Source: Tetrapyrgos nigripes (taxonomy: Eukaryota; Basidiomycota; Agaricomycetes; Agaricales; Campanellaceae). From it: a stretch of 64,000 nt of DNA. The position numbers were made by a program, and so were the translations under genes. Below, in pieces: positions 1 through 12,246 of the stretch. The stretch is from the NCBI GenBank assembly GCA_013368315.1, contig JAACJM010000003.1, positions 372,001 through 436,000 on the forward strand, read 5' to 3'. The notes under the pieces are model-generated. The model did not search any database. It saw only the letters and a program-made list of their open reading frames with translations, and had not been told where the DNA came from. Position 1 is the stretch's first letter. Every line of letters begins with the position of its first letter.

Positions 1-51
1 AATTTTCTCTGGATTGCTATTCCATTATTGAAGCCATCCTAGCATTACCGC

Positions 52-619
52 TCTCGAGCAACTCAACGAATTACAGACTGCACCTTCCGTCCAAATGCAA
101 GATACGCCAAGGGAAAGTCTCGGACACCATCTCGGCTTTGACAGAGACGGACAAGACAGAAACGAACTAGACGAGCGATTGGCCCAACACGCACGCTTTG
201 TCTACCATCTCCAAGAATTCGACTCTGCATCCTCTGCAACCTCGGAAGACGAATCATGGGATTCAGACGATTCCAATGCTTCCAACACGCGATCCACACG
301 AGGAAACAATCGCTTCCGGAACACTCACATTGAACGCAAGCGGATGTCCATATTGAACAATCATTACTATGATGTTCCTGTTAATGAGGAGGGTTTCGAG
401 CATTATGATATTGGCCCTCTCGGTAAGACTGGAAAGCGAAGGTTCTTCTATAGTCAGGCGAGATGGGACGAGGGTTGTGAAGAGGTCGTGTTGGGACAAC
501 CGAAGGCGTATGCAGGAGGTGCATTGGCCGAATTGATGCAGAGAGGAGGGAAAGAGACAAATGGTATAGATGTAGACGAGGTGGATGATGATTGGGACGA
601 TATGCCTGTCGACTCTTGA
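52..619 (+). CDS. 3' end of acidic protein of unknown function (partial)
   Basis: The frame is open from an acceptor-like CCTAG at 47-51 to the TGA at 617-619, giving about 189 residues; the rest of the gene lies outside the window. The exon can be read from position 52, because the first in-frame ATG (95) has coding-like sequence before it. The protein is hydrophilic, with a Ser/Asp/Glu-rich stretch around residues 60-80, a central block with Tyr-Tyr-Asp-Val-Pro and Gly-Lys-Thr-Gly-Lys-Arg-Arg, and an Asp-rich C-terminus. I see no membrane segment or catalytic motif and do not recognise the family. It converges on the genes to its right. Confidence 0.55.
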
Positions 620-687
620 CATCTGAGCTTTCTGTTTCTGTTGCTATTGGGTTTGAGATGCTGTATGTATAACATATTTGTACCATG

Positions 688-1064
688 TTATGTGTAATAC
701 CTAGCTAGTACCTTATACTCGGTTTCACGGGAGAAACAGCCCATGAAGGACAACTTCAGATTTACTTCAGATGGGACTGAACTCGACGAGATCAGTCTCT
801 CCGGCTGCTTCTCAAACTTGAGGCCACACTTTTTGCTGCATAAGATTTCGTTCATGAGCTGTGGCTAGATTGCTACAATAGTTTATGCACGTACCACAGC
901 TCTAGGAAGTGACTGTTGAGGAGGTTCGATATCGTCATGTCCAATTCATATGTGCAGACACGAGCAAGGCCCCAGTTTGGAATCGGCAGGAGTGGTTCAG
1001 GAGCTAAAGTAAAGTCTGCGTCGGATTGATCAGAATTCCTGACTGCATCACGGAGGACTATCAT
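688..1064 (-). CDS. possible small two-exon gene, unknown function
   Basis: Two open segments on the minus strand join cleanly. Exon 895-1064 begins at ATG 1064. A 59-nt intron (836-894) has donor GTACGT and acceptor TGCAG. Exon 688-835 ends in TAA. The join gives 318 nt, a multiple of three, coding for 105 residues. The first exon contains Pro-Glu-Pro-Leu-Leu-Pro-Ile-Pro; the second starts at a Cys-Lys-Lys-Cys pair formed at the junction. An upstream ATG at 1236 followed by a GTAAGT donor near 1124 could be a 5' exon, but its frame meets a TGA before the donor. I do not recognise the family. The clean splice supports a gene; the lack of homology knowledge keeps confidence low. Confidence 0.3.
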
Positions 1065-1508
1065 TTGTAGAAAACAACTTTCAGCACTCGAAGAGATCAA
1101 GCATACAAAGCACACGGAGACTTACGGATGATCAATCTGCCGAAGGTTTCATTGATTTATGGACGTTGGTTAGGATGGTGACACTTTCGGCGTCGGGCCA
1201 GTCACGTCTGTGCGTGTCAGACATGATGAGACTAATGCGAAAGAGATGCTCGACCAACCGACTACGCTAGCGCTCGTAGCCCAACCCAAAGTGTACACCA
1301 TCGATGATTATGTCCAAAGGTATTTTCATCAACTGTCCTACTATAACTACAGCTATACTTATACAGCATGCTAATGGGCGTAGCCCCTTGGCCAACGCCC
1401 GTTACAGGCAACCAAAGTTGCTTCTTTGCGCAATGCTGGACGATTGCATCTAAGAGTTTGAGTTTTTTTGGTGATGGTGGTGATCCATGCAAAACTTTAG
1501 AGATCCCA

Positions 1509-4066
1509 TTACGGCCCAGATACTTGGTCAACTGAAGGCTGCCGTTGGACTCCAGCGGCTGACCAGATCCGAAAAGCAGCTTCATCACCAGCCTTCAACG
1601 CATTTCCAGCAGCAGTAACGCAGTATGTGCCGTCCATTCCACTGAGAGTGGCGCCCGCTTGGACAAGTATGTCAACCACGTCCCGATGACTCTGCCTAGC
1701 AGCCTATAAAAGTTCAGTGACTGAGATCGATGTATGCGGTAAATGCCTTACATAGTACAGAGCGGTATGCCCAAGGCTATCACGAAGGTGTACGAGAGCT
1801 CCAGATTGGAGCAGTAAATTGACCGATTCCATGTGGCCATTAAACGCTGCTATATGCAGAGGCGACCTCCCGGATCCTGGTTCAATGCAATTTACCATAC
1901 CACCCGGTATGTTGGTGTACTTGGGTATTTCTGGTGGACCATGACCTTCTGCACTGTCCGGTGGTTCGATCAATCCAATACAAAATTTGATGCTTTCTAC
2001 ATCATTCCTGGCGGCAGCAAGGTGAATGAGGAAGGGTAGTAACACAGCCTCCGTGGAGGAAGCCTCTGCCGCGGTCCATGACCAACTAGCGGCAGCCTTT
2101 TGAGAAGCGTCATCCAAATCATTTATCGTGATGACTGGACCTTGTCGAGAGACTGGCTGGGAGAGCCTTATGAAATGAGATAGAACTCCCTGGAGGTTCT
2201 CAATATTTTGGTCAATGGTTGTTTCCAGACTCGGCGGAGCAGCGGCGGGTGGTCGAGTCAGTTCTATCAGAGTGAAGAGAATTGGTCAATCGACAATTTG
2301 TGGTGGGCGATGAAAATGTTTCACCCCCTCGTAATGGTACGCCCATCAGTTTGCGAACTTCCTCAGTGCTCAGTTCAGGTTTTGACAGGAGGTAACTCAA
2401 TTTTGCAAGAGCGCACTATGTGGTAAGGACATCAGTGTTGAAGTTAGCCTCAGTCAACCTCAATCTTACCTCTGGTGTCATATCACCGCCTGGGACGACT
2501 CCTGCTTTCAACAACGTCCTTCCAGTCTCGTATGCATCAGAGACTGAACCTCGTGTGCATTGTGTGATAGCAACGACAACAACCCCTCGGTCGCAAGCGT
2601 CTTTCAGAGCTTTCATCAAATCAGCACGCTGAGGAGCGTTTCCCGAACCGAATGTCTCGAGGACAACGCCTCGCATGGGAGGCACAAAGAATGCTTTGAC
2701 CGTACCGGTGGTGATACCAGGGAAAAGACGAAGCGTGGCTGTTCATATATCAGTCAACTGTTCTTCGCATGGCCGGTACTTTCATACCGACATGGGGGCT
2801 CATCTCTAATGCACATGGTCAGTCCAGATTTGATAGTGCTCAAAAATTCAAGTCCTTACCTTTGTGAGCTCTGAAGCGACGCAGACTGGTCTGCCTAATC
2901 ACATCGTTCCAGTTGACCATGATGTCAATACCGACTGAACACGAGATTCAGCATTAGTTGAGAGTAGGAAATTGTCCTTCATACCATTCACAAGCGGTGG
3001 AAAGTTGGGACTATCGAATGCGCTGAGATCGTGAGATGATATTTTCGTAACACGGTTTCCTCTATACAGAGTATGGTTGAAATACAGACAGCATTCTGGT
3101 AATCTCGGATGAGTGTTGCTTTTTGGAAATAGAAGGTGGCTCTTACCGGGGATAATGTAATGACCCGCTATAGTCAGTGCTCCCATCAGGTTATCGATGG
3201 CATCGTTTCGTAGTTGCGAAAGCGGGATTTGAGCTCCAGTCAGGATCTACAAAAAATGCTTCAGCGTTCCCCATTGAAATATTGAAACATAGCTTCAAGC
3301 CTACCACAGTTTTCCCGAGATCCTCAAGCAAGAAACTTAGTGCACTGGCAGAGTATGACATCGTATCGGTTCCATGAAGAATGACAAAGGCGTCGAAAGA
3401 GTAGTTGAGCTCTATTTCTGTGGCAATACGTATCCAGTCTGTCCTGGCCTTTAGTCGCATCAAGTTTGAGGATAGGAAGGAACAAAAATTTACCGTTCAT
3501 CTCCACATTGCTGCTGTCCAGTAAAGGATCCCACTGTATTTGATAAAATATCAGTGAAATTTCTCAAATGAGACGCGACCGAAGGGTTACAGTACCTCCA
3601 GTACAGCATACCGAATGCCTTTTGTTACACCACTGCCTGGAACGGTACTACGGGGAGTCACCAGGCTAGGAAGGTGAGCCTGATATACGCCATCAGAGAC
3701 TTGTACACAGGTATACTGAGCTCTTGATGACTCTTCTTGTCCAGGAAGCCGAAGATTCGAGGAACCTCCGATGGGCCGTGATGAACAAACCAACAAAGTT
3801 GGATGTTGAGGTGTTGTCTCAGCAATTGGTGAGTTCGCGGAAGGGCTCGAGCGTCCACTCCATTCCCTAAAGCCCTGTACAGACCCAGAGTTTGAAAAAA
3901 GAGAATTTTGGAGAGGGTCGTGAAAACGCGTTTGGCTTCGTAAGGTTTCGGTTAAGAAATGAGGCTCAGGGACATAGCCTTGGTGCCCGACGAGCATACC
4001 TATGGTCCCGCCTGTGTAAATGACAAGGACTCGAGACTCATCGGCCAACTGAGGTGTCGAGTCCAT
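1509..4066 (-). CDS. cytosolic L-asparaginase with C-terminal ankyrin repeats
   Basis: Type I L-asparaginase, hydrolysing asparagine to aspartate and ammonia in the cytosol. The N-terminus carries the catalytic-threonine motif Tyr-Thr-Gly-Gly-Thr-Ile-Gly-Met about 17 residues in. The second signature, His-Gly-Thr-Asp-Thr-Met, lies near 3375. The C-terminal third (about 1509-2117) has ankyrin repeats, seen as Gly-Arg-Ser-Pro-Leu-His-Ile-Ala-Ala and Gly-His-Thr-Ala-Leu-Tyr-Tyr, the layout of animal ASPG-type enzymes. The last intron is 1704-1751; the spliced end reads through Val-Ser-Gly-Pro to TAA at 1509. The start is ATG 4066; the frame stays open upstream to 4168, but that codon is TTG. It is divergent from tryptophan synthase, with 167 nt between the start codons. 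Lysophospholipase activity, reported for some animal homologues, cannot be judged here. Confidence 0.88.
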
Positions 4067-4196
4067 GATGGTTTCAGTCTCAAGCGGTAAAGCAAGGAAC
4101 TGAATGAATAAGGTTCTTCCGAGATAAGATAAAATCGGCCCACGGATTTCTGCAAGCGTTCCATACAATTACTCATTTATAAATCAGGCAGAATTC

Positions 4197-4202
4197 TGAC
4201 TC
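4197..4202 (+). promoter_or_regulatory. Gcn4/Cpc1-type TGACTC element
   Basis: TGACTC lies 31 nt upstream of the tryptophan synthase ATG, in the shared promoter with the asparaginase gene. This is the core site of the general amino-acid control activator (Gcn4/CPC1). The match is seen; function is inferred from the neighbouring amino-acid genes. A six-base match also occurs often by chance. Confidence 0.35.
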
Positions 4203-4233
4203 GACTACCCCATTCCTTTCTTTCCTTTTCATC

Positions 4234-6943
4234 ATGGACGCTCTCAAAAACGTATTCGAGAAGAAAAAACAAGAGGTAGGTGTACTGTACTCACTGCACT
4301 TCGATCACTGACGATCTTTGTAGGGTGGTACAGCCCTAGTGACTTTCATTACTGCCGGATATCCAAAGAGGGATGACACTGTACCCCTCCTCCTTGCCAT
4401 GGAGAATGGAGGAACCGACATCATTGAGCTTGGTGTTCCATTCTCAGATCCCATAGCGGATGGTCCTGTCATTCAAGAGAGCAATACTGTGCGATGACTG
4501 AACTCGGAAGATGTTCAATAGCTGACCAAGGTCATGAATCCAGGTCGCATTGCAAAATGACATCGAATATGCCACTGTTCTCGGTCAGCTCAAAGAAGCC
4601 AGATCCAAAGGACTTACAGTGCCCGTTCTCTTGATGGGTATGAAATTGCTTGTCATTCGAGTTTGTCGAATTGAAGTGTTCCTCAGGTTATTACAATCCT
4701 ATTTTGGCTTATGGCGAAGACAAAGCTATTCAAGATGCTACTGAAGCTGGAGCAAATGGATTCATTATGGTTGACCTTCCTCCAGAAGAGGCTCTCACAT
4801 TCCGAGAAAAGTGCACAAAGATGAAGTATGTGCTATTACTCTTTGCACTTTGACTGCACACGCTCAAGAAAACGATCAAAACAGCATTTCCTACGTTCCT
4901 CTTATTGCCCCCTCTACTACTCTCCACCGCATCAAATTTCTGGCCTCTATTGCCGACACCTTCATCTACGTGGTATCCAAGGTTCGCTCGAAAACTCGAA
5001 GCAAATGCATTCATGAGCTGAGACATATCTCATAGATGGGCACGACTGGATCCTCAGACAAAGTAGCTATGAATGCCGCCCTGCCCGACATCATCAGTCG
5101 AGTACGCCAGTACGCAACTGTGCCTGTCGCCGTTGGTTTTGGTGTTGCAAACCGAGGTCATTTTGATTACGTTGCGGATGCTGGTGCAGATGGTGTCGTG
5201 ATTGGCAGTCGTTTGGTCACAGTCATCAAAAATGCTACCTCCGGCCAAATCACTCAAGAAGTCGAGAATTTCTGTGCACAGATCAGCTTAAAGGGCCAAC
5301 CCGCCAAATCTCGTTCTCCGCCTCCACCACATGTAACAACGCCGACCCCCGTGAACGCGAACAAGGAAGGGCCACCTGTCTCCAATTCAGCATCGGAGCC
5401 GATTGTATTACCGCCTCGATTCGGACAGTTTGGTGGGCAGTATGTTCCTGAGGCCCTGGTAGACTGTCTTGCAGAGCTGGAAGAAGCTCACAAGACAGCC
5501 ATGTCTGACCCCGAATTCTGGAAGGAGTTGCGCAGCCATTACGATTATATGAACCGTCCATCCTATTTGTATCTCTCAGAAAATCTCACCAAAGATGCTG
5601 GTGGTGCCAACATTTGGCTGAAAAGAGAAGATTTGTGAGTATTTGAGATTTACGTTGGACTTCCTTGCTAATTGTACTGCAGAAATCACACCGGTTCTCA
5701 CAAAATCAACAACGCTGTTGGACAGGTGAGTTCTACTTGGCATACATGGGATTGGTCAATTGAAGCAGTCCTTAGATTCTTCTCGCCCGTCGCATTGGTA
5801 AAACTCGTATCATTGCGGAGACTGGTGCAGGCCAACATGGTGTCGCAACTGCAACTGTCTGTGCGAAGTTTGGATTGGAATGTATCGTCTACATGGGTGC
5901 GGAAGATGTTCGGCGTCAAGCTCTCAACGTCTTCCGAATTGAAATGCTGGGCGGGAAGGTTAGAACCATCTATTTCCGATATATACCCTTGCTCACACCA
6001 GACTAGGTCATTCCAGTAAATTCGGGATCTCGAACACTCAAAGACGCTGTCAATGAAGCACTTCGAGATTGGGTTACCAACCTTGCGACTACTCACTACC
6101 TAGTAGGATCAGCTATTGGACCTCATCCTTTTCCCACAATTGTTAGAGACTTCCAAAAGGTCATCAGTCAAGAAATCAAGGAACAACTACAGGAGAAACG
6201 CGGTAAATTGCCCGACGCTGTCGTGGCATGCGTTGGTGGTGGTAGCAATGCCATTGGTACCTTTTACAATTTCATTGAGGACAAAAATGTGCGTTTGATT
6301 GGAGTTGAAGCAGGAGGAGAAGGTACGCGATACTAACAATTCCATTTTCTTTTACATCTATTAACCAAATCAAATGCAACAGGTGTCGACAGTGACCGTC
6401 ACTCCGCTACTCTATCCAAAGGACAACCTGGCGTCCTTCATGGCGTCCGGACGTATATCCTGCAATCAGCTGCTGGTCAGATTATAGAAACCCACTCCAT
6501 CAGTGCAGGTCTCGACTATCCTGGTGTTGGTCCTGAACACGCCTGGTTGAAGGACTCTGGTCGGGCGGAATATATCGTGGCCACAGACGAGGAAGCCCTT
6601 CGGGGATTCCGACTGCTGACTCAACGTGAAGGTATCATTCCAGGTACGACTTCTTCCTTTGGTGCGACTTTCTTGTTTTAATCGAAATTACAGCTCTGGA
6701 ATCTTCTCATGCCATCTGGAAGGCATTTGAGCTCGCTAAGACCCTTCCCAAGGGCGCTGACATTGTTGTGGTAAGTTGGCTTGTCTCTCATATGTTTTGC
6801 TGTAACTGACTCCGAGTTTTTAGTGCCTGTCTGGCCGTGGCGACAAGGATGTGGAACAGATATCCGAAATCTTGCCCAAATGGGCCGATAAGCTGGACTG
6901 GCATGTATCCAGTCGAGCTCCTGTTCTAGAGCACCTAGTATAG
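4234..6943 (+). CDS. TRP5: tryptophan synthase, fused alpha and beta domains
   Basis: Bifunctional tryptophan synthase: the alpha domain cleaves indole-3-glycerol phosphate, and the PLP-dependent beta domain condenses indole with serine. The alpha half (4234 to about 5290) shows Thr-Ala-Gly-Tyr-Pro near the start, Glu-Leu-Gly-Val-Pro-Phe-Ser-Asp-Pro, and the phosphate-binding Gly-Val-Val-Ile-Gly-Ser. A Pro/Ser-rich linker follows. The beta half shows Phe-Gly-Gly-Gln-Tyr-Val-Pro-Glu, the PLP lysine in His-Thr-Gly-Ser-His-Lys-Ile-Asn-Asn, and the phosphate-binding Gly-Gly-Gly-Ser-Asn. Many short introns interrupt it, for example about 4827 to the exon coding Tyr-Val-Pro-Leu-Ile-Ala-Pro, and 4982-5034. 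It starts at ATG 4234 and ends at TAG 6941-6943. Confidence 0.95.
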
Positions 6944-7091
6944 ATCATAGAGCGTTGTAGCAGTTGTAACAATCCATTTGTAACTTCATATACTTGTGTT
7001 CTGTACAGTGTACTGAAGAGGGGCCTATTTGGGCTTGTTGACATCATCGAAGAAAAACCTGCTCCAATTTCCCAATCTTACCCTCTTCAAA

Positions 7092-8480
7092 ATGGCCTCC
7101 GATCCTCAAATGATTGCAAGTCAACGAGTCGTGGAAGATCTAGCATCGCGTCTGAGAAGGCGGTGTGTATAACCGACTCTTGCACTTATGCATTGGCTCA
7201 AATCCTGGATCGCAGTCAGGTTGTTGGTTCTCGGCAGTCTGCATTGGAAACCCTCCTGGTATTGCGGCAGGTGGTCTCAAGAGCACGATTCTCTAATGTG
7301 GAACAACTTGTCGAACTTATACGAAGTGTCGGACGAAGACTTGTAGACGCACAACCAAAAGGTCGAGCATACTCTCCTCTGTACACTATGTAGTGCTTAA
7401 TCTTATGGTTGTCAATCAGAGCATTCCGTCGGAAACACTGTACGCAAAGTACTGCATCACATACGCGAAGAATATCGGACTGCGACTGAGGGAACAGCAC
7501 CTACACCTGCAGTCACTTTTTCAATAGCCAAATTCGTTTCTCAAGGGCAGCCTCGAAGACACATGGCAGCGCCAAGATCCGATGCTACCAGCGTACCGTT
7601 GAAAGAGAATGATCCTGACGATCCGGATTCCTTTGCAAGAACTCTAAAGCCCGTCCTTATGGAAGCTATTCAGGATGTTTTTGATGAGCTCGAAACTGTG
7701 TATGACAATATCTCAAAAAACGCAAAAGACCACATCCATTCAGAGTGAGCATGCAAACTTTACTCTAACGTCATTTCAGGCTAACCATTTCATTCAGCGA
7801 GATCATCCTTACGTTGGGGAAATCAAGAACAGTGGAGTCATTCTTGAAAGCTGCTGCTCATCACAGAAATTACACCGTCATCGTTGCCGAAACAGCACCT
7901 TCGTTCGTCTCGCTCCTGATGAACCAAGCTTATATACTTACTTATCCTTCTAGTTATGGAGGGCGAGAGATGGCAAAGTCTCTTTCTTCAGCTGGAATCT
8001 CGACATTTTTGGTTCCCGACTCCTCGATATACGCTCTCATGTCTCGCGTCAACAAAGTCATTCTCGGTGCACACGCAATCCTAGCCAATGGGGGGATGTT
8101 TGCCATCTCTGGGTCACTCTTAACGGCGACGGCTGCACGGGCATATAGCACTCCTGTTGTCGTTTGCGCTGGCCAGTTCAAATTGACCCCATTGTGGAAC
8201 CTTTATCATGAATACGGAGCACTGGATTTTGGTGATCCCAGCGCAGTGCTAGGTTTTGAGGAGGGTGATCTTGTCGATAAAGTTGATGTGGTGAACCCAC
8301 ACTACGATTATGTTCAGCCTGAGCTTTTGGCAACATTTATCACAAACTAGTAAGAGCCTTTGTTAATCTCCGTTAACCTCTCTCCGGCTCATTTACGCGT
8401 TCTGCAGTGGTGATCACCCACCATCTTCGATATATCGGCTACTGAAAGAAACATACGATGACGAGGATAACGAGCTGTAG
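7092..8480 (+). CDS. GCD7: translation initiation factor eIF2B subunit beta
   Basis: Beta subunit of the eIF2B guanine-nucleotide exchange factor, which recharges eIF2 with GTP and is the control point of general amino-acid control. Exon 1 (ATG 7092) codes for a short helical N-terminus. The first intron, about 7164-7213, has donor GTGTAT. The C-terminal Rossmann-like domain contains Lys-Val-Ile-Leu-Gly-Ala-His-Ala-Ile and the family signature Asn-Pro-His-Tyr-Asp-Tyr-Val-x-Pro-Glu-Leu. The final intron starts at the TAG-looking GTAAGA near 8350; splicing continues through Tyr-Gly-Asp-His-Pro-Pro-Ser-Ser-Ile-Tyr-Arg-Leu-Leu to TAG at 8478-8480. It lies 148 nt downstream of tryptophan synthase on the same strand. 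Confidence 0.93.
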
Positions 8481-8554
8481 CATTATTAATATTATAGATC
8501 CGGTGTACATGTAAATCTAGAGCAGAGAATACTACTCAGTGTTGTATTATAACT

Positions 8555-11539
8555 CTACTTTTTGAGGATATCAAAGAACGCCTCCTGAGGTAGATCTACC
8601 GTTCCTATCCTCTTCATCCTCTTCTTGCCTTCTTTCTGATTCTCCAGATGCTTCATCTTGCGCTCGTAATGTCCTCCGTAAAGCCCAGCAGTGACATCCT
8701 TGCGGATCGCAGACAATGTTTCTCTGGCGATAACTTTTTTGCCTATTACAGCCTGGATAGGGAGTTCGAATAGCTGACGAGGAATGACGGTGTCTGTGAT
8801 TCAACAATTAGTTTGAGGTTGGCTGCGTGGAATAGAGCCAAACGTACGAAGTTTCTTGACCCAGGCACGACCGACTTTATCTTGAGCAGACTTGTGAACG
8901 ATGATAGCCAGGGCATCCACCGGTTTTCCATTCAATAAGAAGACCATCTGTAGACCAGTTATTTTGTGGACAATTTTTCAGCGAAAGGTATTCGATACTC
9001 ACTTTGGACAGATCACTCTTTTGGTAACCCGCGTCTTCGTAACTGAAGAGATGGACAACGAATGAGTAAATTCAGACGCACCAGGCAAGGACTACTCACT
9101 CAAAACTAGCAAATCCGGAGCTTCGGCCCTTCAGCTGGTCAAAAAAGTCCGTCACCACCTCACTCAGCGGTAGAACGCAGTTCAGTATGATGCGTGAAGA
9201 AGACGAGTCAGAACCGGTGTCGAGATAGCGATGATCTAATTCCTCTGCTCGGTGAGAATGACAAAGGTCCATCATCTCTCCAAAGTATTCTATACAAGTT
9301 ATAGCAATTAGATCCAATCCAGAGACATGCAAGGTGCGGCTTTGAATACCTTCCGGAACGATTATCGAAGCCTTGACGACAGGTTCTTGAACTTCAGCCA
9401 CCTTGGAGCCAACTCCGAGTACATCAGGGAATTCTGTAGGATTGCTGATGAAAACCTCTTTGCCGTCTCTGTATATCACTGGAAAGGAATCAGAATCAGG
9501 GATATGTAATGTAGAGAGAGTACGCACATTTGTATGGCACTGTGGGTGCAGTGATGATGATATTGGCATCGTATTCATCTTCCAGTCGCTGTCGGAAAAC
9601 GTCCATGTGTAGAGTTCCTAGGAAGCCTAATCGACAACCTTGCCCTAATGCACTGGAAGATTCACGTTGGACGGTCACACTTCTATCCGTTAAAGTGAGC
9701 TGGAAGACAGTAAACTTGGGTTTCAGTCATGGGTAGTTGGTTCCGTACTCTTTTAATCGACTCCTCTAGTTTTGGAAAATCACTGCTGTCAATAGGGAAG
9801 ATACCAGCGAAGACCTAGGGCATTTCATCAGTAATCGGCATCTGGAGATCAAGATTGGCATTACCATGGCCTTAGAAGGTTTGAACCCAGGCATAGGCTC
9901 CACGGGTTCGCCAACACGGTGAAGAGTATCGCCGATATGAGCTAAGCAGCAGTGAGCGCCATTGAATTAGATATTGTGGCCTTATCGTACCTTCAGAAGA
10001 AACCTTCATGTTGCAAGCAATGTAACCGACTTGGCCTGGATGGAGACTACTTGTAGGGACTTCTTCTGGATGCATGATTCCTATGTCTGTAATCTCATAC
10101 TTTTTACGGGTATGACAAGAGGCTATCCTATCGCCTGAAGAGGATATCAGATTACGATTACTAGGATCAACAGGCAATAAGGCTTTACCTTTCTGTAGCA
10201 TGCCACTCTGGATATTTACCAAAGAGATGACTCCTCTGTAGCGATCGTATCTGCAACATCGAATGAGTATGTTTTTCGAGAGGAGAAGAAATGAAGAAAC
10301 GAACAGAGAATCAAAAAGGAAGGCCTTCACTGGATCTTTGGGTCCACTCTGAGGCGGCGGCGGTATCCGCTCAATGACGGCTTGCAATACGGCCTCTACA
10401 CCTTTTCCTGTCTTTGCAGAAATAGAAATGATATCAGCTGGATTGATCCCAAATGTGGATTCCATCTGCGACGCAATTAATTCGGGTTGTGCTGCGGGGA
10501 GATCTATCTGGCATTCGAAAGAACATGCGTGAGTTTCAAGCAGGTCAAAGTATCTGACTCATAAGAACCTTGTTTAAGACGGGAATGATGGTGAGCCCTC
10601 TTTCTTTAGCGATGTGGAAGACGGATATGGACTGGGCTTGTACGCCTTGACTTGCATCTACCTAGGAACACTTTAAGAAACAGACATCCGTTTGGAAGTA
10701 GCATCTGACATACTAGGAGCAATGCACCTTGGCACGCTGCCAGCGATCTGGAGACTTCCCATGAAAAGTCGACATGTCCCTAGAATTCTGAAATCAGATT
10801 CAATGTTCTGGGGTTAATCGAGGTATGGCTGACCGGTGTGTCAATGAGGTTCAGAAGATAATTACGGTCTGCATATTGGTGTATCATACTGCAAACGCGT
10901 CAGAAATAATGGTGGAATGCGTAAGAAAGAGATAAACCTCGCTGTTTGTGCCTTGACTGAGTAGAAGAACGGAAGTTAATAACGTGGACCCCTTCAACGT
11001 CAAATGGAAAACTCACCCGTAATACCTCGTTCACGCTCCACCTTCAACTTGTCCAGGACCTGCATATTCCTCCCAACTTCCTTCTTGTTTATTGTTCCCG
11101 TAAGCTGCAGTCATTCTTTAGCCTGTCACTCGCACACTTGAGTAAAGTTTCAAACCTCTAACAATCTGGAAAGATTTAGACCAACGAATGCATCACAGTA
11201 TACATTGGACAACATACCTATCTGCAAGGGTGGATTTACCATGGTCTGCAAACGCAAAGACTGAGAAACACTGGACGTGGTCAATTGGCACTGTTCGTCA
11301 TACCAATGTGTGCAATGATCGAGAAATTTCTGTTGCGTATTAAGAAGATAGCTCTCAGATTTGTACGCATAGATGAAGACACACCTAATGACATCGCATG
11401 CATAGTCCTCCATCCGGACTGACGACTTTGGCGCGTCAGAACGCGACGAGGATCTAAAGCCACGGCATGCGGCTATTCCCCATTGTCGTTGAGGACTGCT
11501 CAGGACTTGAAGACATGCTCTTCGCCATGAAATATTCAT
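8555..11539 (-). CDS. GUF1: mitochondrial translation factor GUF1 (EF4/LepA)
   Basis: GTPase of the LepA/EF4 family, acting on mitochondrial ribosomes. The N-terminus (ATG 11539) is basic and Ser/Arg-rich, fitting a mitochondrial presequence. The G1 motif is assembled across introns: [14 protein letters not shown]. The C-terminal region has the LepA-type basic tail, with Lys-Lys-Val-Ile-Ala-Arg-Glu-Thr and Gly-Gly-His-Tyr-Glu-Arg-Lys-Met-Lys before the stop at 8555-8557. About ten short introns are visible. The frame remains open upstream to 11551 only through a TTG, so 11539 is the first ATG. The 3' end converges on eIF2B beta with 74 nt between stops; the start lies 91 nt from that of the Cwf18 gene. 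Confidence 0.93.
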
Positions 11540-11630
11540 AGCTTTCCGCAAACCTCTAGTAGACTTGCAGCATTGAGTGAGGAAAAGTTTTTGACGCGAT
11601 TATGTCAGCTCAACCAGCTTCTTCTCCTCC

Positions 11631-12246
11631 ATGTCCCTCGCAGAGACTGCCGAAGCTCGAAAGGCCCGTCTGTTGGCCTTGAAACAACGAAAGGAGGAGA
11701 GGTATGTCTTCAAAGCATCACTTCTTCTAGTATCTCATTATCTCGTGTAGCGAGGGAGGAGTCATCCGAAACCGCAATTTCGATCCAAAGTCGCGTACAT
11801 TAAAGAAGCACAGTGCAGAGGATGACGTCGAGACGGAAGACACAGTGGAGAAGAATGTGCAGGGACTGGCTCAGAATATCACAGCTCAGGACGAGGAAAA
11901 GCGAGAACAAGAATTGGTTCGTGCGCGTTCGAACAGACTTAGCAACTGCATCGCTCAGTTGTTACTCTAGGACATCTTTAATATCGCTCCCAAAAGGCCC
12001 AATTGGGATCTTAAACGTGAAACGGACAAGAAGCTGGTGAAATTGGAACGACGGACACAAGAGGCCATTCACACTCTCATTCGTCAGTCATAATAACGCG
12101 CTCTTCTATCCATACCCCAACTAAAGCCAATCATTCCAGGTCAGCGTCTGGCAGCACAGAAAGGAGATTCTAACGATCTTGTTGGTGCCATGAAAGCCCA
12201 GGAGCAAGCCCAAACCGAAGAAGACGCATTGTCAGATGAAGATTAA
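11631..12246 (+). CDS. CCDC12/Cwf18-type splicing factor
   Basis: Small coiled-coil protein of the CCDC12/Cwf18 family, a component of activated spliceosomes. Spliced exons give an N-terminal Ala/Lys/Arg helix (Glu-Ala-Arg-Lys-Ala-Arg-Leu), then Asn-Arg-Asn-Phe-Asp-Pro-Lys-Ser-Arg-Thr-Leu-Lys, then Asp-Ile-Phe-Asn-Ile-Ala-Pro-Lys-Arg-Pro-Asn-Trp-Asp-Leu-Lys-Arg, the family hallmark. It ends acidic at TAA 12244-12246. An earlier ATG at 11602 is in another frame. Introns include about 11701-11750, one ending GTTACTCTAG near 11970, and one near 12084. It shares a 91-nt divergent promoter with GUF1. Confidence 0.88.

Noticed and set aside
4067..4168. N-terminal extension of the asparaginase
   Set aside because: The extended frame begins at TTG, and ATG 4066 gives the normal distance to the catalytic threonine motif.
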